In this document: one piece after another, positions 25,225-36,935 of the stretch
How the letters are laid out: the number at the start of each line of letters is the position of its first letter
Position numbering within the stretch: the stretch's first letter is position 1
Notes under the pieces: model-generated
Databases searched by the model: none
What the model was told of the DNA's origin: nothing
What the model saw: only the letters and a program-made list of their open reading frames with translations
From: Populus alba
Lineage: Eukaryota; Streptophyta; Magnoliopsida; Malpighiales; Salicaceae
DNA length: 64,000 nt
Assembly (NCBI RefSeq): GCF_005239225.2
Contig: NC_133294.1
Span: 19,543,631 to 19,607,630 of the forward strand
Direction: 5' to 3'
Program-made: the position numbers and the translations under genes

Positions 25225-25392
25225 TAATTATTTTTGTGTTTTAAAAATGTATTTTAAAAAATATTTTTTTTTATTTTAAATTTAAATTATTTTAATATTT
25301 TTAAATTATTTTAATGTCCTAATACCAAGAATATTTTTTTAATCAAAAAATACTTTAAAAATCAACCATTACCATTCTCTTAAACACCCTCA
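25225..25392 (+). repeat. AT-rich dispersed repeat copy
   Basis: Starts with TTTTGTGTTTTAAAAATG. It runs through A/T blocks with TTTAAATTATTTTAATG and ends near AAAATACTTTAAAAATCAACC. It shares ends with the copies at 26160 and 36062. Confidence 0.55.
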
Positions 25393-26159
25393 AAATAATG
25401 AAAACGAGCCTGCTTTATTGGCAAAATCTCAACAAGTACAGTAAGCGAGTTTGCCAATCGAGGTACGCGGGTTTGCAAACTAGCAGCCATGCCATTCCCC
25501 GATACTAGATCTCAAAAAAACTGAACAGACCATTTTGTCCTTAACCATTATTTTAACACTAAATATATCCCACGAAAAAAACAACCCCACCCCTAATTAC
25601 ATGACTACAAAGGGTTTTTTGATCAAGAGAATTATATAATTACACCACTCCAATCCACAATTATTTTTATTTAAATTAACAATAAAATAATAAAACTCCA
25701 CGTCATTTAACTTTGGTTATAATATCAATATAAAAGGATCTGTCACTTGGAAAGATTGAGGTGATTAATGTGCTTTTAAGATTGTGCGAAGAGTTGATAA
25801 TAAACAATAACGAGCAAACAAAACCTGATAATACCTTTATCATCCAATACTCTTCCGTTTAATATTCTAAATCATCACTGTTCATTACTTTAATTACATA
25901 ACATCATAAAAGTCCCTTTTCCTAGAAGCAATCCCTTTTCCTCAAAACCTTTTACCTTTAGTTCATTAGAACTTGAAGCAAGTTTTTATCAGTAACTTCT
26001 TGTAAATTCAACGTGTTTTTAGCGATCTTTTCCATGGAATTCAGTATTTTTTTTTTTGAAAGATTTTCTTTGAATCCATCAAAAACACTCGCCTATTTTA
26101 TATAATTTTAAAGAAAGGTACAAATTTTTAACGAATAGTCTTTTTTTTCTTCAAGCTTA

Positions 26160-26370
26160 TTTATTTTTGTATTTTAAAAGTGTTTTTGAAAAAATATAAT
26201 TTTATTTTTATTTTTTTATTAAAATTATTATTTTTATATTTTCAAATCATTTTAATATATTAATGCAAAAAATAATTTTAAAAAAATAAAAAAATATTAT
26301 TTTAATATATTTTCAAATAAAAAATACTTTAAAAATTAATCTTACCATATTTCAAAATATCCCTTTCCAA
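26160..26370 (+). repeat. AT-rich dispersed repeat copy
   Basis: Begins near TTTTTGTATTTTAAAAGTG and ends near AAAATACTTTAAAAATTAATC. Same internal order as the copies at 25225 and 36062. Confidence 0.55.
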
Positions 26371-26582
26371 ACACCTCTTTCTGTAGCAGGCGATATTTCT
26401 TCTCCAGATGTTCAAGTATAGCGTGCGAAGGATGACGAGTAGGCGATAGGTAGCTAGAACTCTCCAGCAGAGGTGATGCTAGTCCTGACTTCTCTCACGT
26501 GCGTTTGTGGGCTCCCGTTCAAATTACTACAGGAGTTGCTTGCTTTACAACAAGAGCGACTCCAAAAGAGGCCTATGCGGAT

Positions 26583-26703
26583 CGTGTTGTTTTTAAATTT
26601 TAAATAATTTTTTAATATTTTTATATTGTTTTAATATCATAATTTTAAAAAATAAAAATTATTATATTAATATATTTTTAAATAAAAAATACTTTAAATT
26701 ATA
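26583..26703 (+). repeat. AT-rich dispersed repeat, shorter copy
   Basis: Retains the middle and right part (TTTTAATATCATAATTTT, then AAAAAATACTTTAAATTA) of the same family. Confidence 0.45.
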
Positions 26704-27639
26704 ACCGCTGACACGCTACATGCAATATAAAAACCAAATATCTGGAGATGCCTGCTAATATTGGATTCGTGGTCCTGCCTGCACCACGTATAGTGCTCCA
26801 TCTTTTACCACTCATTCAATATCATGGGGGCGACCGTAGAGATTTTCTGTGATTTTTCCGGTCACTGGAGTTGTATCTAAGACAATATTCTCCTTTCATC
26901 AATGAGAGCACTGCAATGAGTACGATAAGTATTATATTGATTATCATCACCGGAGAAAAAGAATATGCAAAACAAGTTTTTGCACGTTCCTGAATCGTCA
27001 CTTAACAAAAAAACCAAAACAGCTCAGGCTGTTTACTGTGGAAATGAAACAGTAGATCCAGCTGTCCCATAAATGATGAATGATGCCCAGCAAGAGGACA
27101 GATGAGTTACCATGCACACCACTAAAAACAGAGATTTCCTCGAATGTAGATCACAGCCAACAAAAGGCTGCTGCACAGAGCCGACGATTATGCTAGCAGC
27201 CTAGCAGGGAGGTCATTTGAGTCCCAAGAAATTCTGCAATGAGTTCCTAACCACCAAATAAAATGGAGGACAACATGACATATAAACGAATTATTCCATC
27301 ACCTAATTGCGAATATTCCACAGCTGGGTTAGTCTGCCGGCTTCTATTGATCAATGAAACCCAAAATCAAAGATTTTCTTAGATTTTGAGATGCAATCAA
27401 TGAATACATATAAAAGGACGCACAAAACCTTAAACTATATTTGGGTTCCAAGTAATTTGCAATGAGATCTTAACCACCATATATTCATCACTAGTGATGT
27501 GGATCAGATTGATGGATTTCTCCATGATCTAGTGGTGGATATTCCTGGTTCGCCAAATTCAGTAGTTTCAACCTTGGAGACCCCAGACCGAAGGAGATTA
27601 AAAAAGATAAAAGCAGTTTTCATCCATGGCGCCAATCTA

Positions 27640-28292
27640 AAAACAGAATTTCAGAAACAGACCAGTCATAAAGCCAAGCACCAGCATATCCTTCCAGATC
27701 TTCACCATTGGAGTCCGACCTGAATATCATGGGAGGCTTGCTATATAGGCCTCTATTCTTACTTGGATAACCAGTAACCTGGAATCCAGATTCATATTCG
27801 AGTTTAGAGGGTAACATGTGCATACGATTTTCTTTAATCATCTAAATTTAGTAAGCTGACATGTTAGCTAAAAGCCGGTAAAGATAACCTAGCCTTCATA
27901 TCGAGGAAAAAGGAGCGTACAGTCAAGGCATATAAAGAGGATATGGAATCACAATAGGAAACTTAAAATTGCATTTTTTGGCAAAGAAGCTCGTGGCTCG
28001 TCCAGGATATGCCCTCACCAAAGTCTCTCCCAAGCCCTTCACAATCTTTGTTGGATTGACAGAATCAGATGAGATACACGACACTCTACTCAAAACAGAA
28101 AGAAAAAGGCTTACCTCTGCATGTATCTCACAGGTATCCCCGATAAGGGATTCTTTGTCTGAATTACAAAAGCATAATCACCGCAAATGACTTCTTGGAT
28201 CAATACAGGCATGCATAGATTCTCATGATTCAAGTTGGCTCTCGTACAACTAACATATGCTATTTCATTCCATTCCATTTTGAAGCCCAAAC
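27640..28292 (-). pseudogene. Alpha-glucan water dikinase (GWD) gene fragment
   Basis: On the minus strand several blocks match the C-terminal dikinase region of GWD, which phosphorylates starch glucan. They are VWASKWN (about 28290), HENLCMPVLIQEV...DYAFVIQTKNP, KGLGETLVRAYPGRA (about 28000-28045), then GYPSKNRGLYSKPPMI and FRSDSNGEDLEGYAGA (about 27670-27760). Intron-like gaps remain between blocks, so it descends from genomic DNA and not from a processed transcript. Breaks are visible. A 5-bp duplication near 28273 shifts the frame after KWN. One base is lost near 28140, between NPLSG and the DTCEIHAE block. The frame after GAWLYDW runs into stops. The N-terminal domains and the true C-terminus are absent. 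It is a relic, not a functional gene. Confidence 0.88.
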
Positions 28293-30961
28293 GTGTGGAG
28301 AAATAAAAACAATTATATCCCCTGTAAATGGAATCGCTTTTCTTTTTTCACCTGAAAATCACTGTAGCAGATTATGCCAATCCAAAAAACTTCAGTAATG
28401 CTCTAACCTTATGAAATTCATGTTGAGTTCTGTTGTTTTGAGTGTTCACAGAGGAAGATTTGAGCTCCTCTTTATATTAGCCCATAACCTCTCATATATG
28501 TCACACACACTGGCATGCACACACAAGAATTTATACCAAATACAAGAGAAAAAAATTATATTTGCAGGGCCAAAGGAATGACACAAGTCAGAATTTCCCT
28601 AACTTATAGAGTGGAAATTTAGTTTTGTTACGAATTTCCATTTCGAATATCACAAGTCAGAAGTCTGTGGCATCATTCAAGGATAACCATTACTGACAGA
28701 AACCATTTTATAGGAAATAAGCACACGTACGTATGAGTAAGCGGTCAAATCATAAAAAAAATAGTACCAAAGACAAAGGTGCACAGGTTTGTTGAACAGC
28801 ATCTCTCGTATTGCTTGCAGTTTAGTAACATTTCCACCCAAAGCAAGTTTTTAAAAAAATGCTTTTTGCTATATCCTGAAAGATAAAATAGGCATCAAAA
28901 CTGAGAAACAGAGAGCAAAACCAAATACTTGTTGCATTAACAGGGAGCAATGACATAGTATGTCTCACTTCAGCAAAGTATGCTGATGCCACCTACTTTA
29001 CTGAACATTTTGTAGTTAGGGAGAAAATTTAAAGTGAAGGGCTTAGCTTGAATATTGAAAAGGGCAGTGACCCAGTTAGTGGATACAAAACAATAAAGCT
29101 AAAATGTGATGGTGGCTGAGAGTTTATTTATTAAAGATATCAAAGAAGCACTCTTGAATTAGTCACACTATGCTTCTTTTTAATCTTCTCTCTCTTTAAT
29201 CTGGAGGATTCCTGATCTCCACTTCGTACATTTTTGTTTCTTTCTAACAGAATCTCTTCCTCTAGAAAAATATCCGGTCCATCAATTCCCACTAGGGATG
29301 TTTGTCATGTAGTTAAACCATGTCATTCTTGAACATAAGCTAGCAAGCAGCTATTCACTTTCCTGAGAGAAATCGCAACTGTTTGCGGTCTAGCTTCTGC
29401 CAGTATTCTATGATTGCTTGTTGACAAATTATTGGAACTAATTGAAAATCAAGAGTGCATCTCCATTGATATTATCCAGAAAGAGGAAGGACGAAAGTTG
29501 GAATTACAGAGAAAAGAAGTTTAGAATTTACGTATATTATAGTTTTGTGAACTTTGAAAGGAACTCAACTCCATTTACCTCCTCGTCTCCCGGAACTCCA
29601 ATAGTATTAACTAACTGCTGTCTGGGGGAAGAAGTACATTTTATAACGTGTGTGTGTGTGGTGTTAAAAGGCAGCACAATTGATTATTGGAGCCATAGAA
29701 GGTAACCGTGTTTATGAGGCAACAGCAACTATCTGCAGATCTGGCAAATTGACAATCAATCCACAGCATACCTGCAGCGCACTCAATAACTAAAATCGCT
29801 GAGCACTCTAATCATGTTTCAGATATCAAGATAGGGTGCAACAATAAGTGCACCATGCTCAGGAGGCTTTAACTCTCGACACATTATAACAGGCTTGTGG
29901 TTGCACGAGGTATATTACCAATACAAGGGTCAACATGAAATGCCTCATTACTGAACCTGCCTAAGATTCATGCATTGTGATAAAGGCAGCTGTATTTGAC
30001 TGTCAAGCTCTTAACTTTTAAGTTTGCAAGCAAGGAAAGACACATCATAACAAGAGACAAAAAAATTTAAAATCTGTACATATGGGCATCCATCATTTAG
30101 GCAAGACTAGCTAGTTATCAGAATTTAAACTTGAGCCTAGGAAATTCTTATGCTTTCTCATACTTGAGCTATTTCAGTGCTGGTAAACGTTTCACTGGAA
30201 CTAAATGAAATAAGAACCCATTTCAAAATGATGAAAATATCTCGATGTATAAGTCACACAGCATCTATGATAAGCAAATATTAGTAGCGCATAAAGATTG
30301 AAAGACCAGAAAGGACTTTCCCTCTTAAAAGTGATATTACCTAGTTAACATCTTCTGATAAAACAGTCTCGGAGGTTCCAAATGGGAGGGAAACGGAATC
30401 GGAATCTTAATCCATGATGAAACCCTTTTTCTTAAATGCCTGTTTGGTATTGTGGTGTTAAGTGTTTTTTCCTTGAAAATGATGTTTTTTTTTTTTGTTT
30501 TTTTTTTTATATTAATATATCAAAATCATCTAAAAACATTTTAAAAAATATCGATTTATTGCTTTTTCAAGGAAAATACATTTTTGAAAAGCACCTCAAA
30601 GCATAAGCTACAGCACTCTAATTTGACACTGCAAGATTTTGCACCAACCTGCACAAGGCAATATTAGAACATCCTTGTTTTAAAGACTTATCAACTGTGT
30701 TGTAATTGTTGACAGCAACTTACACCCACTGTTGGAAAAATCAGATGAGCACAGCTGACCCAGCTTGATTATGTGTCATCATATTAAAATAAGATATGTA
30801 CACAAACACTTCAAATAAATATATTTAGACATCATTTTGTAGTTTCTCAATATTATTGGCTTTGTGTATAAGTCAACGTTTCTTCCGGTACAATTTGATA
30901 TCATATAACTGATGAAGTCTAGTAATTTGACAATTTGTTATTCAGGAAATGAAATTCTAAG
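28293..30961. other. Intergenic region with no gene recognised
   Basis: Between the dikinase relic and the end of lyase 1. Short open frames (for example 29442-29705 on plus) show no known family. A MITE-like repeat lies near 30440-30620. The last 150-200 bases before 30962 probably include the lyase 1 3' UTR on the minus strand. Confidence 0.5.
30440..30620. repeat. MITE-like AT-rich repeat
   Basis: The left edge GTTTGGTATTGTGGTGTTAA and the right edge GAAAAGCACCTCAAAGCATA are imperfect inverted repeats around an A/T-rich core. Boundaries and target duplication were not fixed. Confidence 0.4.
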
Positions 30962-33900
30962 TTAGTTGTCAGAATTAGAAGATGGGGGGCCTTCTAAACG
31001 TATGTAGTCATACATGATTCCTTGGAAAGGGCTGGTGGCCATAGTTTGAGTCAAGAAAATAGTATTATCCTCTTCCACGAGCTCAGAACCTGGCACTTCT
31101 ATGTTGTAAAGCCAATAGAGTCCATGAATTCCATGTCTCGCAATTGTGTTGTCATGCCCAATTACTCCAGTTGACCATGGATTTGTTTCTAGACTATTGA
31201 TGCGAACCTTAAGAATAAATTAATAGAGGTGATTAAATAGTAAATTAACATCCGGATAAACCAAAAGGAAATGAAAGGAGTTACAAAAGAAGAAGAAGAA
31301 GAAGAAGAAAGGAGAAGGAGAAGAATGATACCTGCAATTCAGCAACATTTGCAGTTGCAAGTGCTAATCGTAGTTTGTATGATCCACTGTTTTGTACACT
31401 GTCAAGTTTGAACTTGATCTGCCATGTAGTTCCTTGATATGAATTGTCATCTTTCTTCCTGAAATGCATAGAAAGCTTGTTAATTGAGAAAAAAACATCA
31501 AACCCCATGAGCAACAGAGCTACAGATGACGATCATTTTTATGATGCAAGTGTCTTGGATTCATTTCCCTCTAAAAAATTTATCTGTCAATCTGATGAAG
31601 AAAAACATGTAGGATGAATCAAACCTTGTAACTTGAGCGAAGAACCAATCTTTTGCGTAGTCACTTGTACCAACCGTGTAAACCAAATCTTCATCAGGGT
31701 ATAAATCTGCATACCTTTCCCATAATCCGTACTGCCTGAACCTGAGAAGAGAAAAGAAAATGAATATTTCACATTAAACTATATGTTAACAATCAACTCC
31801 CATCATTTAAATGTGTAAATTATCTGCATCAAGGATAGAGAACCTGTCAGGGTGATTGACATAAAGTTTATTGATATACTTAGGATCGGGGTCAGGAATG
31901 TAGAATTCTGCGGCAGAACGGTTCGGTATGCCTATTTCCCACAGTGTAGGGCCATCTCTCGGGGGTTTGTATATAACATCAGCCAAGTCCAGATCACAAC
32001 CTGCCACACAGTGAAATGGACAAATCCAAAAGCATCGGAATTTAAAAGGTAACTCATATTGGCCGGAAAGACGTTCATTAGTTATGACAGAAAACCGCAC
32101 CTGGTGTTATGGTAATAACTTCATCATTTCGGTAATCTCCAATAAAACCAGGAATCCATGCATAAAGATTATAGTCACCAGTTCTTATATCGTTAATGGA
32201 AAAATATCCTTCTGGATCTGCCTTGGTCCAGAACTGATAGCCCTGGAAAATGAACCACATGTATAAGAACATAATGGTATTCCGAAGTAAGGAGGCTAAC
32301 TTGTCTTGCTCTACTTTGACAATTAATCGGACTATGAGCTGTTTTATTGCGGACAATTTTGTCTTGATCTTTGAGTTAGCTTATTAAACAGTCTCAGGGC
32401 AATTAATAAAGATTAAAATAGAGCTAAAAAGGGCATGAATTATCTCTTCACTAGTGTTCTATCGGTACGGGGGCATTTTTACGGAATAGATTTACCTTGC
32501 ATTCTCTTTGCCATGATCCAATGTCTCCTGGAGGTGCCAACCCCACATAGGCACCATTGCCTGGTATACAGTAATCACTAATAAACCTGGACAAATTTAG
32601 TTATTACATCAAGCTCAGATTAAATACTTATCAAGCCTTCAAATTAAAGCCTGGAAAATGAATATCTCTACCTGTCTTGAACTTGCAATCGACCATTGAC
32701 GCAACCACGTTGTTCTGATGATGGAAAATCCTCTGAAGCTGGGAAACTGTAGGGCCAACTCTGAACTTCAATTAACATCTGAATATTTAATAAGTCGTTG
32801 TTTATTACAAGATTTTAGTAGCATAGTTTGTTAGGAAAAGGAATATAGAGTTTCTATGAGTCTTAGACCTGTTCCTTGGCGTCCTCCCATAGCCATTGTG
32901 GTTCATTTTCATCATCCAACAAAGTATTGAGATAGATAAAAACAGGGCCAAAAACTTTCTTCCATGGCTCACCCGGTTTGAGTTTCAGCACCATATCCTC
33001 CCCTGAATAATGGGCACTAAGAAACATCTGATTTTAAAACATTTTAATCAGGTACATGAGCTGGATATCAATCCTTGAAGAAAAGTTCCAAGTGAGAACA
33101 TAAATTATTGCTAAACATCGTAGTCCTAGAGCGGAAGATCTCCGTTTTTTCCTAGAGTCCAAACTACTCACAGCAAGACTGATGGGACCAACATGAGAGC
33201 TAAGGTTTTGCTTTAGAGGTCCTCCAGATCGGAACTCATTGCTGGGTGTGATTTGCCAGAATCCAACGGGGGGGTTGACGCATATCCATCCATGAACCTG
33301 AAGATCTTTATTTTCGCACGAGTATTGGTATTTATCATCCACCTGCACTTTATTACAGTCAAAACTTAAATGAATATTTATGATGACGTGATCATTTGAG
33401 GTCAGAGTAACTTCAGGTGAGAAGAAATTAAGGAATTCCTCATACTGAATTTACAGCAGCCTATTTGTTTGTGTGACACTCCATAACAATTAGCACACAG
33501 CAGATAGTTGTGTAAAACTGTTAAACATGGAGGGAGGATTGTGAAGAATTACCTCTCCTTTGAATTCATCCTCCACAGGATTGACAAGTAGGACGGCTTC
33601 AGGGTAAGCAAGGGGTTCGCCTCTTTCTGGTAACCGGTCCTCTGGTAATGGCATGCTTCTTTGCCTGTTATCTGCCACTGCCATGCAGTGAAACCTATTT
33701 GCTCAAAACAAAAGAAATCACTTTAAAGTTCACTTTCTTTTGGTTTAGATATGGTTTATAGAGCTTGAATCCATCCTAAACGCAGTTAGTAGGCTTGATA
33801 ACTACAGTAGTGACTCTAGTATTGCTGACACAATTTTATCACAGAATAAACTAAACTTCCGTACTTGTCCTTCCTAAGCTTGAATACAATCCTGGTCTGG

Positions 33901-34882
33901 GGAAGGTTGAAAGCGGGCCATTCCTCGAAGTGCTCATAAATGGCATAGGAGTAGAAGCCAGAGGAATTACGAAGCATAATAAACCTGAAAAGCCATCGTT
34001 ATTGTTAACATTAACACAAGCCTAGGTCGCCAGCTTTTTTAACCTTTGTCACGCCTACTGAGATGAAAATATAAACCAGAGCCAATTACCTCTTGTCTAT
34101 GTTCAGGGGAGCAAGCTTGCCCTCTAGTGAAGGATCCCACATTCTAGTGAATGAGATTTCTACTTGTTCCTCATTTTCTACCACCACTCCAAAACTTTCT
34201 CCTTTAATCCTGAATGGTGGCACAGACGAGGAAGAACTTAAGGTAACTATAACATTTTGGTACCAAAATGAAAGGGGAAATGTGACAAGAAGGAGTTGGA
34301 AAAATGAAGTGAATGTAGCGAGTAACAAGGCAAATAACTCGAAATGAAAAACCTAGAAACATCATTATGGAACCAGTTAAAAAGAAAAGCAATTTCATAC
34401 ACATAGGAAGTTCCCGTGGTTCCTGTGCTTCCTTCTTTACTCCATACAAGATCCCAATACCTGCATATTCCGACCAGTAGTATAAATCTGGCAACTGAAC
34501 ACACAGATAAATATCGTGATTTATGTTTAAATGCCATGTACCCTCTATTGGATTCATCATTGAGAACTTCAAGTAAATTGCTGATGCCATTATATTGTAT
34601 TCCAGTGACAATTCCCTCTGGTTTGGATAATGTGACTTGGAGTATGCCATTATCCATCACCACCTGCTTGCATTAAACAACAAATTTCCTCAAGTGTCAC
34701 GTACAAAATTCAGAACAATCCCATTTTACTTCATATTTGCATCTTCCACAACTTATGGTTGCACGTAAAAGTGAGAAACACAGGAAAAAAAAACGCGAAA
34801 GATAAAAAGAAAAAACAAGGCAGCATGCAAATTGAATTACATAACGTTCTTGGATATGCAACTGCACCCCTTGGTTTGACAT
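30962..34882 (-). CDS. Rhamnogalacturonan lyase (PL4), tandem copy 1
   Basis: Expected to cleave the rhamnose-galacturonate backbone of rhamnogalacturonan I by beta-elimination. Exons in coding order: 34882-34841, 34663-34542, 34460-34401, 34209-34090, 33984-33865, 33694-33553, 33342-33172, 33027-32869, 32778-32672, 32586-32496, 32242-32101, 32000-31844, 31741-31625, 31458-31332, 31207-30962. Total 640 residues, no break. Domain order: N-terminal lyase beta-sandwich (about 1-345), fibronectin-III-like domain (about 350-425; [22 protein letters not shown]), and carbohydrate-binding-like domain (about 435-630; [37 protein letters not shown]). Lys206 in VDDKYQYS and His265 in SAHYSGED are candidate catalytic residues by analogy with the fungal enzyme. 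The chosen start (MSNQGVQL) matches copies 2 and 4. An in-frame ATG at 34975 would add 31 residues that do not look like a signal peptide. Confidence 0.95.
31288..31310. repeat. (GAA)n microsatellite in lyase 1 intron 14
   Basis: About seven AGA/GAA units lie just upstream, on the plus strand, of the splice donor at 31331. Confidence 0.85.
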
Positions 34883-36935
34883 GATGGAGCTCTTATGAAG
34901 TTGTGGAGCCTCTCTGAGGTATAACGATTTTGATCTTGTAACTGAGGCAGCAGTTAATTTTCTAAGCAAACACAAGCACGGGCCAATATAAAAGGTCTGA
35001 TCTCAAGTCTTACCTCTTCAATCTTAATGCAAAGGATTGAGGTTATATGACTTGTAAGAGATCCATATATAACTGCCTTTAGTTCACTTAGACTAGGGGC
35101 CAAGCATTCTTTACGAGCTTGGTGTATTTGCAAATTCTTTACTCAGTCGTCACCACTGCTTGGCGCATTATAGAACCTTTCAAGATCCGCCATGTGCAAA
35201 AGTCATTGGCTCGCATCAGAAGTCATCGACATTATACAATGTTTGAGCCTAACGCCACAACCAGCGCCTAGGGGCCTACAGGATATGGATGATATCATGA
35301 TGCTAACTAGGGCTTGTAACACCATGAAATACGCATGAAGAAGATATGATCTGTTCAAATTGTTTAATTTGTTTATATCACAAGCATGCGTGTAGAATTT
35401 GTCAAAGGGAATCTGTCTTGGCAAATTAAACCTTTAATTTGCTTGTAGCCTTTATTTTGCTTGATTCTCAAAATGTCTGGGAAGCACAGTCGAGAGATGA
35501 GGAATTCTACCGTGATGATATTGGGACTGAAGCTCATCTTATCTTTTCCTAAGTGGAGCTAACGAGTATAAAGATAGATAAATAAAATCTTAAAAATAAT
35601 TGTACTTTTTTTTAAATTGAAATTTATATAGATTCATATTATTTTATATGAATTTAATTTTCAATGAAAAAAATAGAAATAGTAAGATTTGATATTACTA
35701 TTCGATACCATATTGATTTCAATTAAAAAATCTAAGTTCTTAAAAATCTAAGTTATTATAATATGTGGCCTCTCCAAAGTCCAGTGAAGGAACTAGAATG
35801 TCCTAGCTTAGTTGACTGACAATGACAAAGGCTTTCGAAACTAAGCGATCACAAGGCTAAAAAAGTCTACTAAAAACCCAAGCCCACCCCTCAGCGAGTC
35901 TCGTTGCTCTGTTTGAGAAGGCCCTAGTTCATGATTGGATTTCTCTCTCTCGAGTACTCTTATAAGCACGTTTCTGCCCATCTGGCGAGAATTCCGTTTA
36001 ATATACGCAATCACTTTATTACTGGATGATGAATGACAATTTTTTTACTGAGAATATGTATGGTTTGTTGTTTTTGTGTTTTAAAAATATTTTTTAAAAA
36101 ATTTAAATTTTATTTATTTATTTTAAATTAATATATTTTTTAATATTTTCATATTATTTTGATGCGCTGATATCAAAAATAATTTTTTAAAAATAAAAAA
36201 AATATTATTTTAATATTTTTCGGGGTAAAACACACTTTGAAAAACAACCATAATCATACTTTTAAATACCCCTGTAATAGTGATTACAGTAAAAATATTT
36301 TTTATTGAGAAATGTATTAAAATAATTTTTTTAAAAAAAATATTTTTGACAACATATAAAACGATATAAAAATATATATATTTTTTTAATTTTTAAATTT
36401 TTAAGTAACACGATTTTCAAATATTTATTGATTTTATCTGCAAAAAATTTGGGTAATACAACTGGGCGGACTGTTTATCTTGGCCAGCGTCGAAGGCCAA
36501 GTTCGGACAAATTTTTATGGCATCCTCCACTTCAATTCAAATCACACTTTCAATAGAGGAGGGTAGTATTTTAATTATTGCTGTTATTGTTATTTTTATT
36601 GTCGTTGTTTCTTTGTTGTTTTGTCACCAACATAAAGGAGTGCAGGGAACCTAACCCAGGAATCATCCAATAATTAACTTATTGGATATGCAGTAAGGTA
36701 GCCTGTCATTGGCACTCTCTTATACAGTATTATGACATTTAACGGGGAACTATCAGAAATTGAAGAAGTTGGTTTTACCAAGGAAGAAGGAAAGCAGTTC
36801 ATTACAAAAGATTAATAAAAAAAAAAAAAAAAAAAGGAAAAGAACAATAGATTCCCTGTGCAAACATTCCAAGTTGATGTTTTATCCTTCCTGTCGAATG
36901 TTGAAGAAAGATAAAATCAAAGTGTCTGCTTGGAA
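34883..36935. other. Lyase 1 promoter side and intergenic DNA
   Basis: Upstream of lyase 1 on the minus strand, with a TATATATGG-like element near 35064-35072. The rest is AT-rich and holds one clear copy of the AT-rich dispersed repeat (36062-36270). The 3' UTR of lyase 2 probably lies just below 36935. No other gene was recognised. Confidence 0.5.
36062..36270 (+). repeat. AT-rich dispersed repeat, well-preserved copy
   Basis: Begins TTGTTTTTGTGTTTTAAAAA, has the middle motif TTTTGATGCGCTGATATCA, and ends near ACACACTTTGAAAAACAACC. The clearest copy in the window. Confidence 0.6.

Larger units (their letters stand above)
22463..27600. other. Gene-poor AT-rich intergenic region
   Basis: No intact gene is seen over about 5 kb. 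The region holds an (AG)n microsatellite (23409-23427), a palindrome cluster (23554-23649), a primer-binding-site-like motif (23843-23854), a degenerate direct-repeat field (about 23930-24930) and several copies of an AT-rich dispersed repeat. Short open frames inside it match nothing I recognise. Confidence 0.7.

Noticed and set aside
27499..27723. Plus-strand open frame over the dikinase relic
   Set aside because: The recognisable protein blocks are on the minus strand; this frame is their complement plus intron.
34697..34975. Longer N-terminus for lyase 1 from an upstream ATG
   Set aside because: The 31 extra residues are basic and not hydrophobic, and copies 2 and 4 start at the position of the shorter model.
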